Origin: Opacimonas sp014872805
GTDB taxonomy: Bacteria; Pseudomonadota; Gammaproteobacteria; Enterobacterales; Alteromonadaceae
NCBI GenBank assembly: GCA_014872805.1
Contig: WKFN01000002.1
Location: forward strand, 62,001-126,000
Direction: 5' to 3'
DNA length: 64,000 bases
A program made the position numbers and the translations under genes. Every line of letters starts with the position of its first letter. Within the stretch, counting starts at the first letter, position 1. This document shows positions 55,111 to 63,423 of this stretch, piece after piece. Under the pieces are notes generated by a model. That model was given only the letters and a program-made list of their open reading frames with translations. It was not told the origin of the DNA and ran no database searches.

Positions 55111-56337
55111 ATGATTAGTTCAGGTGCTATCGGTATGCCATTACATTTTGGTAAAGTCCCAGGCTTTCTCACTGAGAAAATGGGTGATATGGGTGAAGTC
55201 ATTGCTGAGTCCATCATAGATAACTACGGTACAGGCGAGTTGTTATCTCGCATGTCAAACCCCAACTGGTTTCAAGCATTCGGTGCAACGATGGGTATGC
55301 ACTGGAATTCATCTGGAGTCACTGCGGTGGTACTCGGTGCCTTACAGCGCCGTTTGAATAAGCGCGCACAAGATTTGGGTGTGTATATTTTAGGTGGTAA
55401 GGGCAAACGCGGCTATGCCCTGCCGCACGCGGTGAATCAGATTGCGCATCGCCATAACCTTGATGATAAAGCGCTAGTGAAGTCTGCACGCCTATGTGGT
55501 CGTATTGACAATAACGCCATTCAAGACGGTTTCAATCTCTATCAACAGTACTGTTTACTAGATAAAGACGGTAAATGGACAGCTATTACGCAGGGGATGA
55601 ATAAATCAAATCGGCGAGCACGTCGTTATCACTGGCATTCTGATGCAGTGAAGTCATTCACATCACCTCATACTGGTATTGTGGGTATTGAAGAACAATC
55701 CATTTTGAATCTGGTCGATGAAAATGCTCAAGACTTACAAAATAACATGGTGAAACTCACCAAAACCCGTCCTAATGAGGTGATTGAGGCCTATCAGGAA
55801 GCCAATCTGCCAGACCGACATGATGTGCGAAAAGAAGATGTGAACCTTGCACGACTCGGCTCAGTGCTCGATTTAGCTTACAACCGCGACATTGAGAAAT
55901 TCGAAGATTTAGTGGACATGCAAAACGTGGGGCCAAAGACACTCAAAGCGCTCGCGATGGCCAGTGAGGTTATACATGGCGATGCGACACGCTTTGACGA
56001 CCCAGCTCGCTTCTCATTTGCTGTCGGTGGTAAGGATGGTCGTCCACACCCGATGGATACCAAAGCCATGGAAGAAACGGTCAATATGCTCGAAGAGTCG
56101 GTTGCAAAATCCAAACTCGGTGATAAAGACAAATCTTCTGCGATTAAGCGTCTTCACAAGGCAGCGGTTGAAGGTGAGACAAAAGGTGTGCCGTTAGATT
56201 TTCTTGGTGAGCTCATCGAGAATGAATGGAAAGACGCTGAAAATAATGGTGGTCATACGTTTATGGGGAAAGTCGTCAAAGGCCTGACTCGCACACTTAT
56301 GGATACACAAAATGGGCTTCTCTATGGCAAGAAGTAA
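55111..56337 (+). CDS. DUF763 (COG1415) protein with helix-hairpin-helix
   Basis: 408 residues. Family blocks: GMPLHFGKVPGFLTEKM, ELLSRMSNPNWFQAFGA, MHWNSSGVTAVVLGALQRRL, and FDDPARFSFAVGGKDGRPHP. A helix-hairpin-helix (about residues 264-282, LVDMQNVGPKTLKALA) suggests DNA binding. DUF763 proteins are known mainly from archaea and some bacteria and have no established function. The gene overlaps the radical SAM gene and is under the Xre-type operator, so they act together. The enzyme activity, if any, is unknown. Confidence 0.85.
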   Translation: MISSGAIGMPLHFGKVPGFLTEKMGDMGEVIAESIIDNYGTGELLSRMSNPNWFQAFGATMGMHWNSSGVTAVVLGALQRRLNKRAQDLGVYILGGKGKRGYALPHAVNQIAHRHNLDDKALVKSARLCGRIDNNAIQDGFNLYQQYCLLDKDGKWTAITQGMNKSNRRARRYHWHSDAVKSFTSPHTGIVGIEEQSILNLVDENAQDLQNNMVKLTKTRPNEVIEAYQEANLPDRHDVRKEDVNLARLGSVLDLAYNRDIEKFEDLVDMQNVGPKTLKALAMASEVIHGDATRFDDPARFSFAVGGKDGRPHPMDTKAMEETVNMLEESVAKSKLGDKDKSSAIKRLHKAAVEGETKGVPLDFLGELIENEWKDAENNGGHTFMGKVVKGLTRTLMDTQNGLLYGKK

Positions 56338-57079
56338 GGGCTATGACCCCATTATCTTAGCGAAAAAAACAGAAGAGATTGTCGTAAAAGGCAATCAACG
56401 AAAATACGTACAGCTTGGTCGTCATTTACGTTTCTACGGTGGCACATCCAGTGCCACCGAAGTAGGCTGTAATCTGCGGTGTAAGTTCTGTTTTTCGCAA
56501 GAGCCCGTCTGGAAGCCTGCCTCTACAGGTAAATTTTTCTCACCTCAGGAAGTGTTTGATGGACTGGTCAGTAACGCAAAAAAGCATGGGAATAAGATCA
56601 TATCTGCATCTGCATCAGAAGGGACACTCGGTAGAGAGCATCTGTTTGAATTGCTTCGCTTAGTGGATGAAACAGATTATGTGTATGTGCTGGAAACAAA
56701 CGGTATGACACTCGGCGCTGATGTGGAGTACTGTAAAGCGCTGGCGCAGTTTAAAAATCTGCATGTTCGGGTATCGATTAAGGGCTGTAATGAGGAAGAA
56801 TTTCATACGCTCACTGGAGCCCGAAAAGAAGCCTATGAACTACCTTATCAGGCATTAAAAAATCTAGTTGATGCAGGCGTCTCGGTAAACGCGTGTCTCA
56901 TGGTGAGCTTTTCAGATGAAAATACGATGAAACAAGCCCGTGAGAAGCTTTTTAATACGCACCCTGGGCTACTCAAATCAGTGGAACTAGAGCGAATCAA
57001 ACAGTTTCCTAGAGTGAGTGCACGATTAAATAAGAACAATCTCAAGGCCAATCAGCAAATCAGTTGTGTGAACATATAG
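56324..57079 (+). CDS. Radical SAM protein partner of DUF763
   Basis: 251 residues from the ATG at 56324 (255 from 56312); both overlap the DUF763 3' end. The cluster motif is CNLRCKFC (Cys 53, 57 and 60 in the longer form), preceded by YGGTSSATEVG. A partial TIM barrel follows (ISASASEGTLGREH, YVLETNGMTLG, LHVRVSIKGCNEEEFHTL). There is no SPASM or extra Fe-S cysteine set, and it is not viperin-like, lacking that family's usual neighbours. Substrate unknown. It may modify the DUF763 protein, a nucleic acid or a small molecule. Confidence 0.88.
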   Translation: MARSKGYDPIILAKKTEEIVVKGNQRKYVQLGRHLRFYGGTSSATEVGCNLRCKFCFSQEPVWKPASTGKFFSPQEVFDGLVSNAKKHGNKIISASASEGTLGREHLFELLRLVDETDYVYVLETNGMTLGADVEYCKALAQFKNLHVRVSIKGCNEEEFHTLTGARKEAYELPYQALKNLVDAGVSVNACLMVSFSDENTMKQAREKLFNTHPGLLKSVELERIKQFPRVSARLNKNNLKANQQISCVNI

Positions 57080-57091
57080 TAGGAATAAATC

Positions 57092-57322
57092 ATGATTTTT
57101 ATATTAACAGTTGTCATTATGTGCGTGCGTTATATTAATGAAGTCGATGATGTCTTTAATTCAGAAGATGCACAAGAACGGCCTTGGGCATATGATCACA
57201 CTGCTGCTATGGGCGCTGGATTCGGATTCATTTTTGTTTTATTCAAAAGTGTCTTTTATGGAGTAATTGCTGAAACTGGATTTTGGATTGTGATAATGAA
57301 CTCTGTAGCACTTTTATCCTAA
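57092..57322 (+). CDS. Small membrane protein between the radical SAM gene and the retron
   Basis: 76 residues with ATG 12 bases after the radical SAM stop and AGGAAT upstream. A short hydrophobic start (MIFILTVVIMCVRYI) and a hydrophobic C-terminal half (FGFIFVLFKSVFYGVIAETG, FWIVIMNSVALL) flank an acidic middle. Two membrane segments are likely. It could be the third gene of the DUF763 operon, or the effector of the retron that starts 45 bases later. Neither is shown. Confidence 0.55.
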   Translation: MIFILTVVIMCVRYINEVDDVFNSEDAQERPWAYDHTAAMGAGFGFIFVLFKSVFYGVIAETGFWIVIMNSVALLS

Positions 57323-57331
57323 AAATAATGA

Positions 57332-57358
57332 TTGATAAACAATTGTATTTAATATAAT
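57332..57358 (+). promoter_or_regulatory. Promoter of the retron RNA
   Basis: TTGATA (-35), 15 bases, TATAAT (-10). The expected start lies at about 57365, i.e. at the beginning of the a1 arm of the retron RNA, which supports both calls. Confidence 0.6.
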
Positions 57359-57366
57359 TTTTAACA

Positions 57367-57515
57367 TGTTGTAGCGGTACTTCGGTACAGAATAGTGATT
57401 CGCTATTCAAACTTATTAAGTGGGATTCGTTTCACTTAAATTCGAAAGAAGAAAACTTGGCTGAACGCGGGCAGGGCCCAATTCAGCATAGTTTCCTCTT
57501 TCATTCAGTGCAACA
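57367..57515 (+). ncRNA. Retron msr-msd non-coding RNA
   Basis: Layout typical of retrons. a1 TGTTGTA (57367-57373) pairs with a2 TGCAACA (57509-57515), and G57374 right after a1 (TA-GC context, as in Ec86) is the likely branching guanosine. Hairpins follow: GTAC-TTCG-GTAC (57377-57388), GAATAG...CTATTC (57390-57408), TTAAGTG...CACTTAA (57416-57439). Then comes a long msd hairpin 57444-57502 (GAAAGA / TCTTTC outer, GCTGAA / TTCAGC inner, GGGC-AGG-GCCC tip). It would be copied into msDNA by the RT encoded 49 bases downstream. Confidence 0.8.
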
Positions 57516-57518
57516 ATT

Positions 57519-57541
57519 GGGGGGCTTTTGCCCCCCTTTTT
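57519..57541 (+). terminator. Terminator/attenuator between retron RNA and RT
   Basis: Stem GGGGGGC / GCCCCCC, loop TTTT, then TTTTT. It is a very strong hairpin between ncRNA and RT. It should end most ncRNA transcripts and keep RT levels low. Confidence 0.85.
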
Positions 57542-57563
57542 ACCAAAGGAATGAAACAGTTTT

Positions 57564-58973
57564 ATGATTTTCATTAAACTATTACTATTACCATTTTACT
57601 TAATATTTGGAGTATTAAGGAATATTTTAAGTGAAGGCGGGCATCCTTTTGATGGCGCTTACAATGACATGGTCGCAAGACAAAACGAAGAACACCGTAA
57701 AAATTTAAAGGAAAGATCAGATAAAATAAAAAAAGCTATAAACGAAATTGAAAAAAAATCGAAGGAAGAGCCTTTATGGAAGTTGTCTAAATTAACAAAA
57801 ATAAGTATTGAAGAGCTAAAACATACCACGGGAACATATCGCAAAGTCAATGTTAAAAAGAAAACTGGCGGTTACAGAGAACTACAAATCCCTAATGATC
57901 AACTAAAGCAAGTTCAAAAAAAGCTTGCCAAGTTCATAAACTCACAGTTTAAAAATGATATCTCCCCTTTCTGTCACTCTTATCGTAACAATCGAGGCAT
58001 CATATCGAATTCATTGCCACATTTGAATTGTAAAGTATTAGTAAAACTCGATGTGAAAGATTACTTTCAAAATATTACCTTCGAACAGGTGATGCGAGAG
58101 TTAGATTTGGGTTTTGAATCAATACAGTTTCATCCTCAATCAAATTTTATTCGACATAATGTTTCAGAGCCTGATTCTAGAATCTCTAGTTATTTAGCAT
58201 CTGAAGAAGCCCAAGAGATACTCAAAAAACTCGTTTATTCTGAACAAGGCCTACCACAAGGTGCACCCACGAGTCCTGTCATATCAAACCTTGTTCTGTC
58301 TGATTTTGACAAGGAAGTTTATGCATTGGTCACTTCATTAAACGGAGCTTATACACGTTACTCAGATGACATCACTATTTCATTTAAAGAAGATTCGTCG
58401 CAAAAGATCGCTCAAGTCATAAAATTCGTTGAGGCTAAACTCGCTGAAAATGGGTTTAAACTCAATAAGAAAAAAGGCAAAATCAATGTACTTCGTCCCC
58501 ATCAAGCCCAGCGTATTTGTGGGGTAACAATCAATTCAGGTAAACCGACCATTTCGCGAAAACAGCGTCGTTTAATTCGTGCAGCAGAGCACAACGCTAA
58601 ACAAGGCAAACCGACAACCTTTACCGAAGACCAAATTAAAGGTCATGAATCGTTTCAAAAATATATTAAAGAACACGGTGAGCTATTAGCTGGTAATGAA
58701 AGGATTCAATACTTAAAAACGAAAGTGATTTCTGCCAGAGGTTGCAAAGTCGATAAAAACTTTGTGATCTTAAAGGGCAGCCAGTTTGATATTTCAAAGT
58801 TTGATGAAGCCAAAGAAGAGTTTCAAACTCTGTTTAATCAGCTTAAACAAGAGGGTGTTATTGTGTTGAAGCAAAATGTTGCAAGATTTAAACGAAATCA
58901 TCAATTTAAAAGCAAAACTTTAGCCACATCGTTATTGCACCTGCGAAATGTAAGATCTTCTAAATGGGTTTAA
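57564..58973 (+). CDS. Retron reverse transcriptase with C-terminal DUF4357-like domain
   Basis: 469 residues, longer than most retron RTs (~310-350). Residues 1-20 are a hydrophobic helix, followed by a charged coil (40-70). RT core: NSLPH (149-153, the retron NAxxH variant), catalytic Asp in KLDVKDYF (163), PQGAPTSPVISN (231-242), YSDD (266-269; usual YADD), ICGVTIN (318-324, VTG-like). The C-terminal region (390-469) with SARGCKVDKNFVILKGS fits DUF4357. AAAGGA lies 13 bases upstream. Upstream structured RNA supports a retron; no classical effector gene is adjacent. Confidence 0.88.
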   Translation: MIFIKLLLLPFYLIFGVLRNILSEGGHPFDGAYNDMVARQNEEHRKNLKERSDKIKKAINEIEKKSKEEPLWKLSKLTKISIEELKHTTGTYRKVNVKKKTGGYRELQIPNDQLKQVQKKLAKFINSQFKNDISPFCHSYRNNRGIISNSLPHLNCKVLVKLDVKDYFQNITFEQVMRELDLGFESIQFHPQSNFIRHNVSEPDSRISSYLASEEAQEILKKLVYSEQGLPQGAPTSPVISNLVLSDFDKEVYALVTSLNGAYTRYSDDITISFKEDSSQKIAQVIKFVEAKLAENGFKLNKKKGKINVLRPHQAQRICGVTINSGKPTISRKQRRLIRAAEHNAKQGKPTTFTEDQIKGHESFQKYIKEHGELLAGNERIQYLKTKVISARGCKVDKNFVILKGSQFDISKFDEAKEEFQTLFNQLKQEGVIVLKQNVARFKRNHQFKSKTLATSLLHLRNVRSSKWV

Positions 58974-59039
58974 ATATTACGTAGGTTTGAGCAGTGCAGG
59001 TATTGAGTCCTGTATAAAAAATATAACTGCTGTTTACAG

Positions 59040-59062
59040 AATCTAAGAAATTTTCTTAGATT
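59040..59062 (+). terminator. Probable terminator after the RT gene
   Basis: AATCTAAGAAA / TTTTCTTAGATT, a near-perfect 11-bp A+T-rich hairpin, then ATTATTTTTAT. It lies 67 bases after the RT stop and before zorA. Confidence 0.55.
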
Positions 59063-59084
59063 ATTATTTTTATAAAACGGTATA

Positions 59085-59099
59085 TTGTTAAGTTAACAA
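59085..59099. promoter_or_regulatory. Palindrome just upstream of zorA
   Basis: TTGTTAAGTTAACAA, 15-bp perfect odd palindrome ending 6 bases before the zorA ATG (59106). It may be an operator for the Zorya operon; its position would also mask the ribosome site. Confidence 0.5.
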
Positions 59100-59105
59100 T
59101 GGTAT

Positions 59106-61184
59106 ATGAGTAGTCCTATGGAAAACGTTTCTCTCGCTTGGCTAATACCCGATTTTTCTCAAGGTATTTTTTCTTTAAAGAATACCGTCTCCATCAGTAA
59201 TAGTTTTATTGTCATTCTCGTTATCATTTTCGTTTTTGCTGCCATTTATTTTGTTATTAATTATTTTAACGCCAGCGCTAGAATGTCATGGCTTTCAAAG
59301 CTTGTGGATGGTGTCACAAGAGAAAATGTCATTGAAAAAAGAGCTGAGCTAAAAGAAAAAGCCATGTCTCGCATTCAGAAAGACAAGATCATGGGGCATC
59401 TATGGCTTGAGTTTGATGAAACACTTGTCATGGTTAGCCATAATAATGCTAAAGAGCTTCGAAACACTTTCGATTTTGGCCATTTTTTTAATGCTCATTC
59501 TGTTGCGCGCAATGTTACAGAAAACAGATTAGTTGCTGCTGTCCCCGCTTTTTTAACTGCAATCGGCGTAATCGGTACATTTGTGGGTTTACAAATTGGT
59601 TTAACTGAGTTGAATTTAAGTGGTGATGTCGATGAGCTAAAAAACGGTATTGCAGGCGTCGTAAATGGGGCAAAGATTGCCTTTGTGACATCCATCTGTG
59701 GTATTGCTTTAAGTGTCCTGTTTAACTTCTTTGAAAAGTTATTAGAGCAGCGCATCTATGCCAAACTCAGTAAAATTGAAGCTGCGGTTGATTGGATATT
59801 CCCGCGCATCCGTCCTGAAGAGCAGCTGCATGAAATTGCCGAACATACCCAGCAATCTCGAGAGTCATTGCAAGGTTTAGCAGAGAAGATTGGTACAGAG
59901 CTACAAAAAAGCATGGTCACTGCGACTGATTCTATTAGGCAAGGACTAGAAGATTCGCTTAACAGTATTATGGCACCTGCCATTAATAAATTGGTTCAGC
60001 AAACATCTGATGGCAATCAGCAAGCATTAGAGAGCCTGCTAGATAACTTTATGGAAAAATTTGGTGAACGAGGCGAGTCTCAACGTAACCTTATGGAAAA
60101 TGCCTCAGAGCGAATGAACGCATCCATTGATAGCATGAATTCTTCCCTAGCCAGTTTCATTAGCCAAATGCAAAGTCAACAACAAGCGGCAGTTGAGCGA
60201 GAACAAGCTTTTAGTCAGGGTTTCGATAGCAAACTCAATGGCATGTTAGGGAGCATTCAGCAAGCGATGGAGCAAAATCATGCTTCCACTAATTCGTTTG
60301 TGGAGAACATCAAATCACAAATCAACGCCCAGCAAGAAGAAGCGAAAAAACGCGAGGAAGCTTTCTCTGAAGGCTTTGAGACTAAATTGAGCTCATTGCT
60401 AGAGCACCTTGATGCGGCCGCAGATAAAAATAATGCATCAACTAATGCCTTTGTTGAAAATCTTCAAAAACAACTCCAAGCGCAAGAGCAAGCCTCCCTC
60501 GGTCATGCCAATGAACTGCGTAATATCATTAACTCTCAATCAACCAATATGCAGTCCACCGTTGATGCCATCATGGATAGCGTGAAACAAGGCGTTCAGG
60601 GTATTCAGAGCGAGTTAGACCAAATCATTGAGCAAAACAAAGACCTTCAGGCGACCTTTACGACCGCGATTGCCACCAATGCTAAAGCCTCTGAAGGCAT
60701 GGCTAAGTCGGCAACTAGCTTAGAAGTCGCAGCCTCTCGCATCGATGATTTTGCAACGCGAATGGATAAAACCTCAGAAACCTTAGTTGGTTCGATTGAT
60801 GCGTTTGTTGAAAAATCCGATGCGATGACCACGTTTAATCAGCAAACCTTCGAAAACGTCAAAGCTAAACACGAGATGCTTCTTTTGGAAGTAGAAAAGT
60901 TCGAAGGAATATCCAGTAAAATTGATGGTTTATTCGGGCAAGCCAATCAAGTCTTCTCCAAACTCTCTGAAGAACAACAAGCGTTTTTACGCTCTCAGAA
61001 ACAGCATATTGATGAGCTAACTGCTCAGATGCAACAGCATATGCAAGCTTACGCTCAGAAAACCAATGAAAATGTTAAACTGCAAATGGATGAATGGGGT
61101 AAATCGACCCAAGAGTTCAGTAATAAACTTACTCAAGCATTTAATACAATGCAAAGCATTTTAGATGATATGCAGGGTGAATAA
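59106..61184 (+). CDS. zorA: Zorya protein ZorA (MotA/TolQ-like motor subunit)
   Basis: 692 residues (from the second ATG at 59118, 688). Transmembrane segments at about 30-54, 141-166 (LVAAVPAFLTAIGVIGTFVG) and 187-213 (ANGAKIAFVTSICGIALSVL-like, MotA/TolQ/ExbB fold). Residues ~240-692 are a long coiled-coil tail, as in ZorA of type I. It contains a 51-residue tandem repeat (about 359-460). With ZorB it forms a proton-driven motor with a long cytoplasmic tail. zorB starts at the same base as its stop codon ends. Confidence 0.93.
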   Translation: MSSPMENVSLAWLIPDFSQGIFSLKNTVSISNSFIVILVIIFVFAAIYFVINYFNASARMSWLSKLVDGVTRENVIEKRAELKEKAMSRIQKDKIMGHLWLEFDETLVMVSHNNAKELRNTFDFGHFFNAHSVARNVTENRLVAAVPAFLTAIGVIGTFVGLQIGLTELNLSGDVDELKNGIAGVVNGAKIAFVTSICGIALSVLFNFFEKLLEQRIYAKLSKIEAAVDWIFPRIRPEEQLHEIAEHTQQSRESLQGLAEKIGTELQKSMVTATDSIRQGLEDSLNSIMAPAINKLVQQTSDGNQQALESLLDNFMEKFGERGESQRNLMENASERMNASIDSMNSSLASFISQMQSQQQAAVEREQAFSQGFDSKLNGMLGSIQQAMEQNHASTNSFVENIKSQINAQQEEAKKREEAFSEGFETKLSSLLEHLDAAADKNNASTNAFVENLQKQLQAQEQASLGHANELRNIINSQSTNMQSTVDAIMDSVKQGVQGIQSELDQIIEQNKDLQATFTTAIATNAKASEGMAKSATSLEVAASRIDDFATRMDKTSETLVGSIDAFVEKSDAMTTFNQQTFENVKAKHEMLLLEVEKFEGISSKIDGLFGQANQVFSKLSEEQQAFLRSQKQHIDELTAQMQQHMQAYAQKTNENVKLQMDEWGKSTQEFSNKLTQAFNTMQSILDDMQGE

Positions 61185-61945
61185 TGCTGGGACAAACTCG
61201 CCAACGAATTAAAACAATTAGTGATGATAATCCTTATTGGATCTCGTTCTCTGATTTGATGACAGGTTTACTTGTTATCTTCATTTTGGCTGCGGTGTCT
61301 TTGATTATTGAGCTTACGCAGAAAACTGAGAACATTGACGAAAGCATTCAAGAGCTTAAAAAAGCAGAAAAAGATCGCAATGATGTCATCCAAGAAATCA
61401 AAGAAGAACTCGCTAAAAAAGGCATAATTGTATTGGTTGCGGATAATGATACAGTCATTCGTATTCCTGAAAGTACTTTGACCTTTGGCTCAGGACAAGA
61501 TGAATTACCAGGGGATGCTGAAATCATTAGCAACGTCAGAGCGATTGGAGAAATCCTTTACAGCGCCCTTACCCGTTTTGACCGCTTAGCATCGTTTGAC
61601 ACGATTTTTATTGAAGGCCATACCGATAGTGATAATTTTTGGCAACGCAAAGGTAACTGGGGACTATCATCTGATAGAGCGATTTCTGTGTGGAATGCAT
61701 GGACAGATAAAGAATTAGGCCAGCCTGGTCTATTAGAGCTCACCAACGAAATGGGACAAAAGTTATTTTCGGTGAGTGGTTATGCTTCAACTCGTCGTGT
61801 CAATACGATTGAAGCCACGCCCGAAGATAAAGCGCAAAACCGCCGTATCGATATTCGCTTTACGGTTAAGCGTCCATCAATCGAAAACTATGAAGCGATC
61901 AAAGCGATTGGTACAACCCGAGGCGCAGAAGATAATACCCCATGA
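61184..61945 (+). CDS. zorB: Zorya protein ZorB (MotB-like, peptidoglycan-binding)
   Basis: 253 residues. One transmembrane helix with the proton-carrying Asp (FSDLMTGLLVIFILAAVSLI, Asp24), a linker coil, and an OmpA/MotB domain (FIEGHTDSDNFWQRKGNWGL, LSSDRAISVWNAW). It anchors the motor to the cell wall. Its start overlaps zorA by one base and its end overlaps zorC by 4 bases. Confidence 0.94.
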   Translation: MLGQTRQRIKTISDDNPYWISFSDLMTGLLVIFILAAVSLIIELTQKTENIDESIQELKKAEKDRNDVIQEIKEELAKKGIIVLVADNDTVIRIPESTLTFGSGQDELPGDAEIISNVRAIGEILYSALTRFDRLASFDTIFIEGHTDSDNFWQRKGNWGLSSDRAISVWNAWTDKELGQPGLLELTNEMGQKLFSVSGYASTRRVNTIEATPEDKAQNRRIDIRFTVKRPSIENYEAIKAIGTTRGAEDNTP

Positions 61946-63390
61946 GTTATAAACCGCTACCTACTCTATCGCTGGATCATTTCTTTTCGCCATATGAAAA
62001 GTCCATGACGGCTTTGATTAAGACATTAGATAAATCAGCCAATGCAGGATTAGCTAATGACTCTCGAGTACAGCGCGCAATTGGTAATATTCGCTACAAC
62101 TTAATTTATAACCGCCCAATTATCGATGACATCAAAACCAAATATGATATTCGTGCATTAGCGATAGTATTAGCTGAGGAAGATGTGCGGAAGAATTTCG
62201 CCTTCACCAGAGAGCTGGCAGATAAGATTGATCGCATTAGACCTAAAACCTCGGTGGTGCTGTACTTCGCTATTTTTGATTTCGTATTTAATGAATTTGA
62301 TAAAGCCAAGGTCATTGAATATCCGCTTTACTGGCTTAAAGAAAAACGCAAAGAGCGAAACGAGCAAGGTGTTCATGATGAACAGGTGTTCGATTTAGAT
62401 GGCCCCAAGTGGCTTGCCGAGCAAGCGGTAGCTGAAAAGAAACCAATGACAGAATTAGCTAACGAAGTCGGTTTAGGCTATGTCAATGCTGGACGGTATA
62501 TGCAACTTGCTAAGCAGCATTACTACATTAACCAACTTAAAGAAATTCCAGTCAATGAGCCTCATCCTATCTTGAAGGAAGTCAGTTCTCTTGACGTGTT
62601 TGAGTCGCTTTATGACAAAGAATTTTTGATGGGGCATAAAATCATGGAGATTTTGATTGAGCGTGCGCCTGAGAAAAACATCCATTCTGATTGGTTAAAC
62701 GTTATCTTAGGTAATGCAGGCGATCCGCGTATTCCTCAATCTCATCCTAGATTCAAAAAATGGTGGCAGTATTTATCTGAAAACCATGTAAGGAAAGTTC
62801 GAGGCTGGCTGTCATCTTTAGACTTAAAGTTATTTCTTGAAGCGATTGCAAACTATGCGCAATATAGTCGTGATGACGAACTCATGCGGATGTATCCCTC
62901 GCGTAAAGCTTTTTTGGAAGGTCTATTTGACCAAGAGATAATTTTAGAAACACGTTTATTTGTAAGCGAAAATGCTGATCAGTATCTTAAAGAAAATTAT
63001 AAACCATCAGAGTTACCAGCTTATGAAGTGTTGAAAGGAAGTGGCGATAATAAGCACAAATCGCTTATTTATCTTAAGCTAACGAATGGAGAGATGATCG
63101 AGGGTTCACACTCATGTTATTTGCGAATATTCTCTCGATTTACTAGACAAGTTCCCGCCATAGATTATAACAATAAACGATTCACTTACTACACACTCAC
63201 TTCACAAATGGATAGGCTTGTAGAAAACATGGCTTTACCTATTAGACATAAAATTACTCATAACCCAGAGCTGGGCTGGCAGCGCAAAGCCATACTTGCG
63301 TTGAAAGACCTTGGTATCCGAGTGCACCCAGAAGATGTCCTTACTAATAAAGCTCAAAAAATATTTAAACGAAAATATGGTGTGATGTAA
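61942..63390 (+). CDS. zorC: Zorya protein ZorC (EH_Signature domain)
   Basis: 482 residues, soluble. The segment SHPRFKKWWQYLSENHVRKV, then RGWLSSLDLKLFLEAI, is the EH_Signature block that marks ZorC of type I Zorya. The rest is helical with few marks. In the known mechanism ZorC and ZorD are recruited by the ZorAB motor when a phage attacks. Four-base overlap with zorB. Confidence 0.88.
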   Translation: MSYKPLPTLSLDHFFSPYEKSMTALIKTLDKSANAGLANDSRVQRAIGNIRYNLIYNRPIIDDIKTKYDIRALAIVLAEEDVRKNFAFTRELADKIDRIRPKTSVVLYFAIFDFVFNEFDKAKVIEYPLYWLKEKRKERNEQGVHDEQVFDLDGPKWLAEQAVAEKKPMTELANEVGLGYVNAGRYMQLAKQHYYINQLKEIPVNEPHPILKEVSSLDVFESLYDKEFLMGHKIMEILIERAPEKNIHSDWLNVILGNAGDPRIPQSHPRFKKWWQYLSENHVRKVRGWLSSLDLKLFLEAIANYAQYSRDDELMRMYPSRKAFLEGLFDQEIILETRLFVSENADQYLKENYKPSELPAYEVLKGSGDNKHKSLIYLKLTNGEMIEGSHSCYLRIFSRFTRQVPAIDYNNKRFTYYTLTSQMDRLVENMALPIRHKITHNPELGWQRKAILALKDLGIRVHPEDVLTNKAQKIFKRKYGVM

Positions 63391-63423
63391 CACCCGTTTT
63401 GTAATCACAAAGGAATTGACTCC

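Noticed and set aside
55111..57079. Viperin-type (prokaryotic viperin) system
   Set aside because: The radical SAM protein is always paired with DUF763, lacks viperin-typical neighbours (nucleotide kinase), and its motif surroundings do not look viperin-like to me.
57384..57443. Repeated ATTCG blocks as a CRISPR-like or iteron array
   Set aside because: They are the loops and flanks of the retron hairpins, irregularly spaced and too few.
57564..58973. Group II intron or DGR reverse transcriptase
   Set aside because: No intron domain V-like end or maturase/HNH domain and no template/variable repeat pair. NSLPH and the VTG-like motif with upstream msr-msd fit a retron.
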